Assembly: GCF_030403505.1 (NCBI RefSeq)
Contig: NZ_JAUEMJ010000001.1
Coordinates: 495,762-559,761 of the forward strand
Direction of reading: 5' to 3'
Source of the DNA: Glycomyces tritici
Lineage (GTDB): Bacteria > Actinomycetota > Actinomycetes > Mycobacteriales > Micromonosporaceae
DNA length: 64,000 bases
A program made the position numbers and the translations under genes. The notes beneath the pieces are model-generated. The model had not been told where the DNA came from and searched no databases. It saw only the letters and a program-made list of their open reading frames with translations. Below are positions 8,933 through 17,428 of the stretch, in pieces. Position 1 is the stretch's first letter. Each line of letters opens with the position of its first letter.

Positions 8933-9604
8933 ATGAACGCTGAGGCGCAGGAGACGACCGGTCAGACGACCGTGCTCATCGTCGACGACCACGACCTGAT
9001 CCGCAAGGGTCTCCGGCATGCCTTCGACCGCGACCCCGAGTTCGAGGTGGTCGGCGAGGCCGACACGGCCGCGGACGCGCTGCGGCATGCCGCCTCCCTC
9101 ATGCCGTCGGTGGTGATCATGGACCTGCGCCTGCCCGACGGGTCGGGGCTGGACGCGACGCGCAAGCTCCGCAAGGCGCATCCGAACATGGGCATCGTGG
9201 TGCTGACGATGTACGCGGGCGACGACCAGCTGTTCGGCGCTCTGGACGCGGGCGCTTCGGCGTTCGTGCCGAAGTCGGCCCCGGCGAACGACGTGGTCTC
9301 GGCGGCGCGGCACGCGGCGGCGAACCCCACGGCGTTCAGCGCCGCGGACCTGGCCGAGGCGATGCAGCGGCGGCTGACGCCGACGGGCCCGCAGCTCTCG
9401 CCGCGCGAGTCGCAGGTGCTGAAGCTCCTCGCGGACGGCCTGTCGGTGGCCGGGATCGCGAAGCAGCTGTACGTCTCGGAGTCGACGGCGAAGACGCACA
9501 TCTCGAAGCTCTACGAGAAGCTCGGCGCGGGCAACCGGGCGCAGGCGCTCATGACCGCCCTGAAGCTCGGCCTCCTGGAAGCCCCCGACCAGCCGAAGTT
9601 CTGA
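8933..9604 (+). CDS. NarL/FixJ-family response regulator
   Basis: A 223-residue DNA-binding regulator. The receiver domain has the acidic pair (VDDHDL), the phospho-acceptor Asp in VVIMDLRLPDGSG, the Thr in VVLTMYAGDD and the Lys in FVPKSAP. The C-terminal LuxR-type helix-turn-helix reads SPRESQVLKLLADGLSVAGI then STAKTHISKLYEKLGAGNRA. It pairs with the kinase encoded just upstream, and GAGGAGAGAG precedes the ATG. Targets are unknown. Its operon position behind fadD hints at envelope lipid or fatty-acid control, which is inference only. The 248-bp gap to the next gene shows no gene. Confidence 0.93.
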   Translation: MNAEAQETTGQTTVLIVDDHDLIRKGLRHAFDRDPEFEVVGEADTAADALRHAASLMPSVVIMDLRLPDGSGLDATRKLRKAHPNMGIVVLTMYAGDDQLFGALDAGASAFVPKSAPANDVVSAARHAAANPTAFSAADLAEAMQRRLTPTGPQLSPRESQVLKLLADGLSVAGIAKQLYVSESTAKTHISKLYEKLGAGNRAQALMTALKLGLLEAPDQPKF

Positions 9605-9852
9605 ACGGAGCGGCCTCGCCCGCCGCACCACCCCCCGATCGCCACCGCCGGGCGGCTCGCCGGAGCCGCTCGCACGCCCCTGCCCCGCGAGGCGAGCCCC
9701 AGACCGCGCGCAGGCGCTTTCGACCTGCGTGAACACCGGAGTGTCGGACCCGTGTGGGACCGTCGTCTCATTGTTTCGGTTGGTCGGAGGTGGATGCGGG
9801 TGGGAAGGGGCATGCCCTATGCCGCGCCGTGCGGCGGCCGTGCCCGCCCGGC

Positions 9853-10989
9853 TCAGACCGTCTCGCCGTACAGCATGCCCTCGAGCCGGCCGGCCTGCCG
9901 GTCCCATGTCCATTCGCTCAGGGCCCATTCGCGACTGGCCTCGCCGAGCTTTCGCGCCAGCGAAGGATCGGCGAGGACCTGCGAGAGCCGGAAGGTGATC
10001 TCGCCGAGGTCGCGGCCGTCGACCACCCATCCCGACTGATCGTGCAGCACCGTGTCCGGCGCGCCGCCCGAGTCGCCGGCGATCACCGGCAGGCCGCACG
10101 CGGCCGCCTCCAGGAACACCGCGCCGAGCCCTTCGACGTCGAGGCCGCGGCGGCGCGTGCGGCACGGCATCGCGAACACGTCCCCGGCCGCGAAGTGCGC
10201 GGCCAGCTCGTGTTCGGGCACGCCGCCGGTGAAGACCACCTGGTCCTGCACGCCGTGCGCCCTCGCGAGCGCGCGCAGGCGGGCCTCGTACGGGCCCTGG
10301 CCGACGACGAGGAGCCGCACGTCGGCGCCCACCTGCTCGCGCACATGCGGCAGGGCCGCGATGAGCATGTCCTGGCCCTTGCGCGGCACCAGCCGCGAGA
10401 CGCACACGATGACCGGCAGGCCCTGGAGGCGGTGCCGCTCCCGCACCAGGGTGCCGTCGACGCCGGGGTGGAACATCTCGGTGTCGATGCCGAACGTCAA
10501 CTGCTCCAGGCGGGTCAGGTGCCCGGCGACCGGCGCGATGCGCCGGTGCGTGTAGTCCCCCAGGTAGGTCATGACGTCGAGCGATGCGGCGATGCGCCGC
10601 AGGGCGCCGCGCGTGCCGGGCATCATCGCCCAGCCGACCTCGTGCCCGTGGGTGAGGGCGATGGCGCGCTCGATGCCGGTGTCGTGCTTGAGGCCCGCCG
10701 CGAGCAGGCCGAGGGGGGCGGCGGCGCCGAACCAGACGCGGTCGCAGCGGTGCTCGCGGGCGACGGCGGTGACGGCGCGGGCGACCCGGGGGGTGGGCAC
10801 GAGCATCGTGCTGCGGTCGCGCACGACGGTGAAGGGCTGGACGGCGTCGAACTCGGCCCAGCCGGGCGAGGTCGAGGTGTACACCACCAGGTCGTCGGAG
10901 GGCAGCCGCAAAGCCATGCCGTGCACAAAGGTCTGTATGCCGCCCCGGCGGGGCGGGAAGTCGTTCGTCACCAGCAGTGTCCGGCTCAT
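9853..10989 (-). CDS. pimB: GT4 glycosyltransferase, PimB-like mannosyltransferase
   Basis: A 378-residue GT-B enzyme likely to add the second mannose to phosphatidylinositol monomannoside from GDP-mannose at the inner membrane face. It has the N-terminal GGIQ loop (TNDFPPRRGGIQTFVHGMA) and the nucleotide-sugar-binding C-terminal part with VSRLVPRKGQDMLIAALP, VVGQGPYEARLR and the E-x7-E motif GLGAVFLEAAACGLPVIAGD. The ATG at 10989 is chosen because AAGGGGG sits five bases upstream; the adjacent ATG would be too close. It is divergent from the NYN-domain gene. The precise acceptor is inferred from family resemblance, so another PI or lipid glycosyltransferase remains possible. Confidence 0.8.
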   Translation of the reverse strand: MSRTLLVTNDFPPRRGGIQTFVHGMALRLPSDDLVVYTSTSPGWAEFDAVQPFTVVRDRSTMLVPTPRVARAVTAVAREHRCDRVWFGAAAPLGLLAAGLKHDTGIERAIALTHGHEVGWAMMPGTRGALRRIAASLDVMTYLGDYTHRRIAPVAGHLTRLEQLTFGIDTEMFHPGVDGTLVRERHRLQGLPVIVCVSRLVPRKGQDMLIAALPHVREQVGADVRLLVVGQGPYEARLRALARAHGVQDQVVFTGGVPEHELAAHFAAGDVFAMPCRTRRRGLDVEGLGAVFLEAAACGLPVIAGDSGGAPDTVLHDQSGWVVDGRDLGEITFRLSQVLADPSLARKLGEASREWALSEWTWDRQAGRLEGMLYGETV

Positions 10990-11117
10990 CATGACCCCCT
11001 TCATGATCCGACCAGTCTGACACGCGGGCCCGGACGTGCGCTGCGATCCGCATGACCCGGGGGGAAGACCTGCGGTCGGCAGTCCCGGCCTGTGACGGCG
11101 GTGGCACACTGGTGCCT

Positions 11118-12548
11118 ATGTTGAGCGGCCAGGCAAGCGGCGACGAAGGCCCTGAACCGACGGCCTCCGGAGACGGGGGCGGCGCGGACGGGGCGTCCGA
11201 AGAGGACCCTTCCGAACCGGGCGCCGGGACTTCCGGCGGTGCCGTTCAGGACGGCGACGGCCCGGCGGTGTTCCTCACGGAACCGGTGCGGCGCAGGGCG
11301 GTCGAGATCGCCGCGGTGGCGATGCCCGGGCTCGGCCCGGGGAAGGTCCCGGCTCGGCTCCGCCGCTTCCTCAAGTTCAGTCCGGTCAAGCGGGCGAAGC
11401 TCGCGAAGCCCGAACTCGTCGTCGCGCTCGCCTCCGACGCCGCATTCCGCGAGGGCCTCGCCGAGGTGCTCGCCTCGACCGATTCGCCGCTGATCGCGGC
11501 CATCGCCACCGGCGGGGAGGTCTCGCCGATGGCCGATCCGGCCGAGGTCGCCGCGCTCGCCTACCTCCTCCGGCCCGAGGGCTGGCGCGACTTGATCGCC
11601 ACTGCGGCCCGGGCCGTGGCCGAGGCCCCTGAGGTCCCGGCCCCCGAGCCGGCCGCCGAGGGCGACCCGAAGCGGTTGGCGGCGTTGGAGAAGGAGAACG
11701 GGAAGCTCCGCGGTGCGCTCGCCGAGCAGCGGTCGGCCGCCGCGGTCCTGCAGGAGGAGCTGCGGCGGGCCCGCCGCGACCTGAAGGACTCCGAGGACAG
11801 GGCCGCCAAGGCCGCCGGGGACCTCGCCGCCGAGCGGGGCCGCCTCAAGCACCTCGACACCGAGCGCCGGTCCGAGCGCCGCCGCATCGAGGCCGAGGTC
11901 GAGTCGTTGAAGGCGCAGCTCGAACGCGTCCGCAAGGCCGACAGGGAGCACGAGCGGCTCACCTCGGCCCGGCTGTGGCTGCTGCTGGAGACGCTCTCGG
12001 GCACGGCCACGGGCCTGCGTCGCGAGCTCGGCCTCGAACCGGTCGTGGAGCGGCCCGCCGACTACATCGCCGACGAGCTCTGCGAGGAGCCCGAGGAGCG
12101 CACCGCCGAGGGCTCGCGCGGCCTCGACCAGACCGACCCGCAGCGCCTCGACCACCTCTTGTCGCTGCCGAACCCGCACCTCATCGTCGACGGCTACAAC
12201 GTCACGATCTCGGCCTGGGGCGACACGCTGACGCTCGAGCAGCAGCGCAACCGGCTCGTACAGGGCCTCGGGGCGGTCGCGGCGCAGACGAACGCCGAGA
12301 TCACCGTGGTCTTCGACGGGGCCGACGCCATCTTCGGCGCCAAGCCGAGCGCCCGCGGCGTTCGGGTCCTGTTCAGCGCCAAAGGGCAGATCGCCGACGA
12401 CGTGGTGGTCGAGCTCGCGCGGGTCGAGCCCGAGGGCCGGCCGGTCGTCGTCGTCTCCTCCGACCAGGAGGTCGCGATGCGGGTGCGACGCGAAGGCGCC
12501 TACCCGGTGCCGTCACCGCTGCTCGTCCGCTGGCTGCAGCGGAGCTGA
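11118..12548 (+). CDS. NYN-domain (YacP/PIN-like) predicted RNA-binding protein
   Basis: A protein of about 476 residues. The first 50 are acidic and low-complexity; a region near 60-180 resembles the conserved N-terminus of actinobacterial YacP homologues; a coiled coil rich in Arg, Glu and Lys spans about 185-285 (EKENGKLRGALAEQRSAA, RRARRDLKDSEDRAAKAAG); and the C-terminal NYN/PIN-like nuclease domain (about 350-476) carries LIVDGYNVTISAWG, VVFDGADAIFG and VVSSDQEVAMRVR with the expected acidic residues. Family members are putative RNA endonucleases. The ATG at 11118 is chosen because CACACT lies eight bases upstream, fitting a leaderless promoter. An in-frame ATG at 11052 lacks a ribosome site. 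Confidence 0.8.
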   Translation: MLSGQASGDEGPEPTASGDGGGADGASEEDPSEPGAGTSGGAVQDGDGPAVFLTEPVRRRAVEIAAVAMPGLGPGKVPARLRRFLKFSPVKRAKLAKPELVVALASDAAFREGLAEVLASTDSPLIAAIATGGEVSPMADPAEVAALAYLLRPEGWRDLIATAARAVAEAPEVPAPEPAAEGDPKRLAALEKENGKLRGALAEQRSAAAVLQEELRRARRDLKDSEDRAAKAAGDLAAERGRLKHLDTERRSERRRIEAEVESLKAQLERVRKADREHERLTSARLWLLLETLSGTATGLRRELGLEPVVERPADYIADELCEEPEERTAEGSRGLDQTDPQRLDHLLSLPNPHLIVDGYNVTISAWGDTLTLEQQRNRLVQGLGAVAAQTNAEITVVFDGADAIFGAKPSARGVRVLFSAKGQIADDVVVELARVEPEGRPVVVVSSDQEVAMRVRREGAYPVPSPLLVRWLQRS

Positions 12549-12581
12549 CGCCTCCGGGTTCCGGCGCCGACTGAGCCGGGG

Positions 12582-13016
12582 TCACGCCTGCCGCGGGGGC
12601 ACCTTCAGCATCACCGAGCCGGCGGCGAGGTCGTGCAGGCCGCGGTGGTACGGGTGGGCCAGCGCGGTCAGGGCCGGGAGCAGGAGCGAGAGCAGGACCG
12701 CGCGGATCAGGGAGCGGAGGGGGCCGATCGGCCCGCCGTGGTCGGCTGAGACGCACGCGATGCGCATGAGCCACATGCCGAGTGTCTGGGTGCCGAAGGC
12801 GAGCAGGGCCGTGCAGTACGCGGCGAAGAGCACCGCGCGCAGGAGTGCCTGGCCGAAGGGGTCGGCCGTGGCTAGGTCGAGCCAGCTCAGGCCGATCGCG
12901 AGGATCGTGCAGGCGATCCAGTCGATGAAGAGTGCGACGAACCGCGCACCGAGGGTCGCCAGATCCTGGCCGGAGCCGGTGGTTTGGGAGGAGTTCGCAC
13001 CGCGTTCGCTCGTCAT
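12582..13016 (-). CDS. RDD-family membrane protein
   Basis: A 144-residue integral membrane protein with the RDD signature: LGARFVALFIDWIACTILAI at the first helix, FGTQTLGMWLMRIACVS in the middle, and RSLIRAVLLSLLLPALTALA with HRGLHDLAAGSVML near the end. RDD proteins are small three-helix membrane proteins, some implicated in ion exchange. The role here is unknown. It is divergent from glnA, a neighbourhood I recall from other actinomycetes, and converges on the NYN gene with 33 bp between stops. Confidence 0.85.
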   Translation of the reverse strand: MTSERGANSSQTTGSGQDLATLGARFVALFIDWIACTILAIGLSWLDLATADPFGQALLRAVLFAAYCTALLAFGTQTLGMWLMRIACVSADHGGPIGPLRSLIRAVLLSLLLPALTALAHPYHRGLHDLAAGSVMLKVPPRQA

Positions 13017-13107
13017 GGCGCGAGTCTACGGGTCGGCCCGAAACGTGGCTTGTGCACCGCCCTGAGCAGTGGTTTCGGTCAATGTGGAACAGACTTGAAC
13101 AACGCAA

Positions 13108-13145
13108 GTAACACGCACGAAACATTTGATTTACGGTGGGGCAAT
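13108..13145 (+). promoter_or_regulatory. GlnR box upstream of glnA
   Basis: GTAAC-N6-GAAAC at 13108-13123 matches the actinobacterial GlnR a-b site consensus (gTnAC-n6-GaAAC). In the same 11-bp phase it is followed by TTTAC (13130-13134) and GCAAT (13141-13145), a weaker second site. GlnR activates or represses nitrogen genes, and glnA is its classic target. The array ends where the proposed -35 box begins. Confidence 0.85.
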
Positions 13146-13173
13146 TGATCGAGGTTAGCGTTTCGGCTAATAA
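13145..13173 (+). promoter_or_regulatory. Predicted glnA promoter
   Basis: TTGATC (13145-13150), a 17-bp spacer and TAATAA (13168-13173) fit a sigma-70/HrdB-type promoter. It directly adjoins the GlnR box, leaving a leader of about 120 nt before the GTG at 13298. Confidence 0.6.
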
Positions 13174-13297
13174 GCTTAGGCGTCGACAGCGAGGTCGGCC
13201 AGCCCGGCGAAGCTTGCGAGCCGGCCCTGAGTACGGCTGACGGGGGAACCGGCCTTCCCGGACCCGCCGGCACTCACCTACCGAGAGGAATACCTTC

Positions 13298-14722
13298 GTG
13301 TTCTCCAGCCCTGAAGAGCTCCTCGGCTACGTCCGCGACAACGACGTGAAGTTCATCGACGTCCGCTTCTGCGACCTGCCCGGCGTCATGCAGCACTTCA
13401 ACATCCCGGCCGAGTCCTTCGACGACGACCTCCTCGAGGAGGGCCTCGCGTTCGACGGCTCCTCGATCCGCGGCTTCCAAGAGATCCACGAATCGGACAT
13501 GCTGCTGCTGCCCGACGTGGCGACCGCGTTCATCGACCCCTTCCGCGAGCAGAAGACCCTCGCCCTGAACTTCTTCGTCCACGACCCCTTCACCCGCGAG
13601 GCCTACAGCCGCGACCCGCGCAACGTCGCGAAGAAGGCCGAGCAGTACCTGGCCGGCTCCGGCATCGCCGACACCGCGTACTTCGGGGCCGAGGCCGAGT
13701 TCTACATCTTCGACTCGATCCGCTTCGACCAGACCGCCAACCAGGCGTTCTACGAGATCGACTCGATCGAGGGCGCCTGGAACACCGGTGCCGACGAGCC
13801 GGGCGGCAACCTCGGCTACAAGCCGCGCCACAAGGGCGGCTACTTCCCGGTCGGCCCCGTCGACCACTTCGCGGACCTGCGCGACCGCATGGTCACCAAC
13901 CTCATCGAAGGCGGGCTCACCATCGAGCGCGCCCACCACGAGGTCGGCACCGCGGGCCAGTCGGAGATCAACTACCGCTTCGACACGCTGCTGCACTCCG
14001 GCGACGACGTCCAGAAGTTCAAGTACATCATCAAGAACACCGCCACCCAGGCGGGCAAGACGGTCACGTTCATGCCCAAGCCCCTGTTCGGCGACAACGG
14101 CTCGGGCATGCACACCCACCAGTCGCTGTGGGCGAACGGCGAGCCGCTGTTCTACGACGAGACCGGGTACGCCGGCCTCTCCGACACCGCCCGCCACTAC
14201 ATCGGCGGCCTGCTCAAGCACGCCCCGAGCCTGCTGGCCTTCACCAACCCGTCGGTGAACTCCTACCGCCGCCTGGTGCCGGGCTTCGAGGCCCCCGTCA
14301 ACCTGGTCTACTCGCAGCGCAACCGCTCGGCGTGCACCCGCATCCCGGTCACCGGTTCGAACGCGAAGGCCAAGCGCGTCGAGTTCCGCGTGCCGGACCC
14401 GTCGAGCAACCCGTACCTGGCGTTCTCGGCCATGCTCATGGCCGGCCTGGACGGCATCAAGAACAAGATCGAACCGCCGGCGCCGGTCGACAAGGACCTC
14501 TACGAGCTCGGCCCGGAGGAGTACGGCGACATCCAGCAGGTCCCCGGCTCGCTCGACGCGGTGCTCGACAACCTCGAGGCCGACCACGACTTCCTCACCG
14601 AGGGCGGCGTGTTCACCCCGGACCTGATCGAGACCTGGATCTCCTTCAAGCGCGAGAACGAGATCGACCCGATCCGCCTCCGCCCGACCCCGCACGAGTT
14701 CGACCTGTACTACGAGGTCTAA
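13298..14722 (+). CDS. glnA: Type I glutamine synthetase
   Basis: Condenses ammonium and glutamate to glutamine using ATP, acting as a cytoplasmic dodecamer. The 474-residue length and sequence fit the GS-I-beta class: beta-grasp start [20 protein letters not shown], latch region [17 protein letters not shown], metal and substrate motifs [39 protein letters not shown] and [13 protein letters not shown]. The adenylylation tyrosine lies in [12 protein letters not shown], so activity is probably also controlled by GlnE. The GTG start has GAGAGGAA nine bases upstream. Transcription is probably governed by the GlnR box at 13.1 kb. A strong hairpin terminator follows. Confidence 0.98.
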   Translation: MFSSPEELLGYVRDNDVKFIDVRFCDLPGVMQHFNIPAESFDDDLLEEGLAFDGSSIRGFQEIHESDMLLLPDVATAFIDPFREQKTLALNFFVHDPFTREAYSRDPRNVAKKAEQYLAGSGIADTAYFGAEAEFYIFDSIRFDQTANQAFYEIDSIEGAWNTGADEPGGNLGYKPRHKGGYFPVGPVDHFADLRDRMVTNLIEGGLTIERAHHEVGTAGQSEINYRFDTLLHSGDDVQKFKYIIKNTATQAGKTVTFMPKPLFGDNGSGMHTHQSLWANGEPLFYDETGYAGLSDTARHYIGGLLKHAPSLLAFTNPSVNSYRRLVPGFEAPVNLVYSQRNRSACTRIPVTGSNAKAKRVEFRVPDPSSNPYLAFSAMLMAGLDGIKNKIEPPAPVDKDLYELGPEEYGDIQQVPGSLDAVLDNLEADHDFLTEGGVFTPDLIETWISFKRENEIDPIRLRPTPHEFDLYYEV

Positions 14723-14771
14723 CAGGTAGTACCGAAAGGTACGGCTTCAAGGTCTGAGTCCTGAGTGTTCG

Positions 14772-14808
14772 AGGGGCGCGGCCGGTGTGACGCACCGGTC
14801 GCGCCCCT
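14772..14808 (+). terminator. glnA terminator hairpin
   Basis: A 16-bp stem with one G-T wobble (left arm AGGGGCGCGGCCGGTG) and a five-base loop starts 50 bp after the glnA stop. The azlC promoter begins eight bases further on, so the hairpin insulates azlCD from glnA. Confidence 0.75.
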
Positions 14809-14815
14809 TGAACGT

Positions 14816-14851
14816 TTGTTCACCCCAGCGGTCACGAGGGATACTCGCCCG
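14816..14851 (+). promoter_or_regulatory. Predicted leaderless azlC promoter
   Basis: TTGTTC (14816-14821), an 18-bp spacer and GATACT (14840-14845) end six bases before the GTG at 14852. This geometry puts the transcription start at or next to the start codon, and no ribosome site is visible, which supports the leaderless choice. Confidence 0.6.
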
Positions 14852-15547
14852 GTGCCTCCCCGCTTCCTCCACGAACACGACCGGGACGTCTTCCGCGACG
14901 CCCTCGCCATGTCGATCGGCATCTGCATCGTCGGCGTCTCCTTCGGCGCCCTGGCCACCTCGGCCGGGCTGCCCTGGTGGATCCCCGTCGCCATGTCCTT
15001 CCTGACGTTCGCGGCCACCTCCCAGTTCGCGATGCTCGCCGTCGTCATGGCCGGGGGCGGCGTCCTCGCCGGCCTCGCCGCGGGCGTGCTCGTCCACCTG
15101 CGGCACATCCCCTACGGCCTCGCCGTGGGGAACCTCTACTGGGACAAGTGGTGGACGCGCCTCCTCGGCACGTTCATGCTCATCGACCAGTCCACCGCGT
15201 TCGCGCTCGCGGCCGGCGACGACCGGCGGCGCGCCAAGGCCGCGTACTGGATCACCACCCTGACCATGTTCGTCGCCTGGAACCTCGGCACCGTCATCGG
15301 CGTCCTCGCGGGCGGCTTCATCCCCGACCCGGCCGTGTTCGGCCTAGACGCCGCGTTCCCCGCGCTCCTGCTCGCGCTCGTGATGCCCGCGCTGAAGGAC
15401 CGCGACACGCTGCTCGCGGCCCTGGTCGGCGTCGCCGTCGCCGCCGCGACCGCACCGTTCCTGCCCACCGGCATCCCGGTCCTGCTGGCCCTCCTCGGCC
15501 TCCTCGCGACCTGGCCGCGCCGCAAGCCGAAGGAGGAGGCGGCATGA
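14852..15547 (+). CDS. azlC: AzlC-family branched-chain amino acid exporter subunit
   Basis: A 231-residue inner-membrane protein with about seven hydrophobic segments and AzlC features: ALAMSIGICIVGVSFGALAT, then AATSQFAMLAVVMAGGG and the HLRHIPYGLAVG motif. With the small AzlD subunit it forms a two-component permease that exports branched-chain amino acids or analogues (known for Bacillus AzlCD and E. coli YgaZH). The GTG at 14852 is chosen because of the leaderless promoter. A longer frame would start inside the glnA terminator. Its TGA overlaps the azlD ATG (ATGA), showing translational coupling. Confidence 0.9.
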   Translation: MPPRFLHEHDRDVFRDALAMSIGICIVGVSFGALATSAGLPWWIPVAMSFLTFAATSQFAMLAVVMAGGGVLAGLAAGVLVHLRHIPYGLAVGNLYWDKWWTRLLGTFMLIDQSTAFALAAGDDRRRAKAAYWITTLTMFVAWNLGTVIGVLAGGFIPDPAVFGLDAAFPALLLALVMPALKDRDTLLAALVGVAVAAATAPFLPTGIPVLLALLGLLATWPRRKPKEEAA

Positions 15548-15852
15548 CCATGACCGCAGTACTGGCCCTCGCGGTAGGGGTCTTCCTGGTCCGCCTCGCC
15601 GGGCCGCTCATGCGCAGCCGCATCAACGTCTCCGAGCGGTCCGAGACCCTCATGAAGCGCGGCGCCATCGTGGTCCTCGCGGCCCTCGTGATCACCGGTG
15701 CGCTGTTCGCCGACGGCGGCTTCGCCGGCTGGGCGCTCCCGGCGGGCGTCCTCGTCGGCGGGCTCCTGGCCTGGCGCAGAGCCCCGATCCTCGTCGTCGT
15801 CGTCGCCGCGGCGGGCACGACGGCCCTGCTCCGGCTCGGCGGCATCGCCTGA
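15544..15852 (+). CDS. azlD: AzlD-family small permease subunit
   Basis: A 102-residue membrane protein with three or four hydrophobic segments (TAVLALAVGVFLVRLAGPLM, then KRGAIVVLAALVITGALF) as expected for the AzlD partner. It overlaps azlC by four bases, so the two chains are probably made in equal amounts. The 232 bp after it hold no gene and end in a shared terminator hairpin. Confidence 0.88.
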   Translation: MTMTAVLALAVGVFLVRLAGPLMRSRINVSERSETLMKRGAIVVLAALVITGALFADGGFAGWALPAGVLVGGLLAWRRAPILVVVVAAAGTTALLRLGGIA

Positions 15853-16005
15853 TCTAGGAGCGTTGCAGCCCTCTTCGGGGCGTGGTGGAAGCACTCGCCA
15901 CCGCGGGGTCCGCGCTGCGTCCCTTGTGGTGCTGTCCGTTGCGTTCCCTGCGATCGAGAGCGCGGCCGGGACCGGCGCCGACGAGGTCATGCTCTGAGCA
16001 CGCGA

Positions 16006-16035
16006 AACGGGGGCCGCGCGATGGCGCGGCCCCCG
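16006..16035. terminator. Bidirectional terminator between azlD and the LPXTG gene
   Basis: A GC-rich hairpin of about 13 bp (left arm ACGGGGGCCGCGC, GATG loop) lies between convergent genes. Its ends are accurate to within one or two bases. Confidence 0.7.
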
Positions 16036-16084
16036 TTCGTCAGAGCCTTTCAGTCAGGGACTGACGTGCAGGCCCCGGGTGTTG

Positions 16085-17185
16085 CTACCAGTCCTGCGCG
16101 GCGCGGCGGCGACGCATGATCAGGAAGATGGCGGCGGCGGCCACGATGAGCGCGGCGGCCGAGCCGATCATGATCGTCATCGAGCTGCCGGTGGTGGGCA
16201 GCTGCGGCTGAGCGGAAGGCGTGCCGCTCGGCGAAGGGGTCTCCTCGTCACAGGGGATCCATTCGACGCCGCCCTCGGTGCCGTCCTTCGCGGTCTTGAT
16301 GCGGTAGTCGACCCAGAGGACGTCTTCGACGGCCTTGAACTCGCGCACCTCGGAGCCGCCCGGCTGAACCACGATCTCCTCGGGCTCATCGCTGTAGCTG
16401 GTCCACAGGGTGAAGGTGGTGGCCTCGCCGTCCGCGGGGACGGAGAGCGTGAAGATCAGGCCCTCGCAGTCGGCCTCGACCTCGATGTAGCTGCACAGCT
16501 CCTGGTCGTACCACTCGACGGTGTCGACGAGCTCGCCGTCGACGAGCACGTCGACGGACAGACCGGACTCGGGCTCTTCCAGGAGGAAGTACCAGCCGAA
16601 GCCCTCTCCGACCTCGGGGGTGTAGCTCTCCTCTTCACCGTCGCTGGAGACGAAGGTGAACTCCGCGAGCGCCTCGGGGTTGGTGTTGTCGGCCCAGACC
16701 CAGATGCCGACGCAGTCGATGTCGCTGTCGAGCACGAAGCCCGGCTCGGGCTCTTCGGGCGTGTCACAGCCGCCCTCGGGCTGGGAGACGATGTACGGGG
16801 CGCCGGTGTCCTCGACGGTGTTCGACCACTTCGAGGTGAGCACGAGGCTCACGGTCTCGACGTCGCCGGACACGACCTGGGTGCCCTTGAGCGTGTCGGT
16901 CGAGCCGTTGGCGGGGAGCGCCGCGCCCTCGACGAAGAGCGGACCGGAGACGTCGCCTTCGACCGTCCAGGACTTGACCGTGGCGGTCAGGTCGTCTTCC
17001 TTGCCCGGCCAGGTGCCGTCGGTGGCTTCCCAAGTGACGGTCCAGGTGCCGTCCTCGTTGCACACGGAGGTGCCCCAGTAGTCGCTGTGGTGGGCTTGGG
17101 CGGCGGAAGCGAAGGTGACCGCTCCTGCGAGGCCGAGGACGACGCTACCGCTCAGTCCCAGCACCCGCTTGAGGGTACGGTTCAT
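16085..17185 (-). CDS. LPXTG-anchored surface protein
   Basis: A 366-residue exported, wall-anchored protein. It has a signal peptide (MNRTLKRVLGLSGSVVLGLA, cleavage near AQA/HHS), an acidic beta-rich ectodomain, a Ser/Pro/Thr linker (TPSPSGTPSAQP), the sortase motif LPTTG, a hydrophobic helix and a basic tail (MRRRRAAQDW). AGGAG precedes the ATG at 17185. No sortase gene is in the window, so a housekeeping class E/F sortase elsewhere is assumed. The ectodomain is rich in Asp and Glu, with few Lys, and has paired Cys (SVCNEDG, EGGCDTP, SDIDCVG, ELCSYIEVEADCEG). I do not recognise its function; adhesion or cell-wall shielding is plausible. Confidence 0.85.
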   Translation of the reverse strand: MNRTLKRVLGLSGSVVLGLAGAVTFASAAQAHHSDYWGTSVCNEDGTWTVTWEATDGTWPGKEDDLTATVKSWTVEGDVSGPLFVEGAALPANGSTDTLKGTQVVSGDVETVSLVLTSKWSNTVEDTGAPYIVSQPEGGCDTPEEPEPGFVLDSDIDCVGIWVWADNTNPEALAEFTFVSSDGEEESYTPEVGEGFGWYFLLEEPESGLSVDVLVDGELVDTVEWYDQELCSYIEVEADCEGLIFTLSVPADGEATTFTLWTSYSDEPEEIVVQPGGSEVREFKAVEDVLWVDYRIKTAKDGTEGGVEWIPCDEETPSPSGTPSAQPQLPTTGSSMTIMIGSAAALIVAAAAIFLIMRRRRAAQDW

Positions 17186-17376
17186 GGTTCTCCTAAGGAT
17201 GGCAATTGCTTTGGGGGGAATCGGAGCCGCGCGGCCGAGGGTGTGAGCGCTCGTCCGGCTTCGGCAACTTACCAAAGGAGACACGCCGCCGTGCGAGGAG
17301 AGGTCGCATAACGATCTCGTAACGGACGGTCTGCGATCGGCAGCGGCGCAAGCGGAACCGATGGAGCACAGCGAAA

Positions 17377-17398
17377 CGGCCGGGCTTTCGCCCGGCCG
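17377..17398 (-). terminator. Terminator of the sugar-binding lipoprotein gene
   Basis: A 9-bp perfect stem (CGGCCGGGC and complement) with a four-base loop, followed on the minus strand by TTT, lies 31 bp past the stop at 17429. It separates this gene from the LPXTG gene, which therefore needs its own promoter. Confidence 0.65.
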
Positions 17399-17428
17399 CT
17401 GCCGTTTTGTCCGTCCGAGCGGGAGGGC

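Noticed and set aside
8750..11107. A long minus-strand frame overlapping the response regulator and PimB genes
   Set aside because: Arg/Ala/Pro-rich shadow in another frame of the glycosyltransferase and antisense to the regulator.
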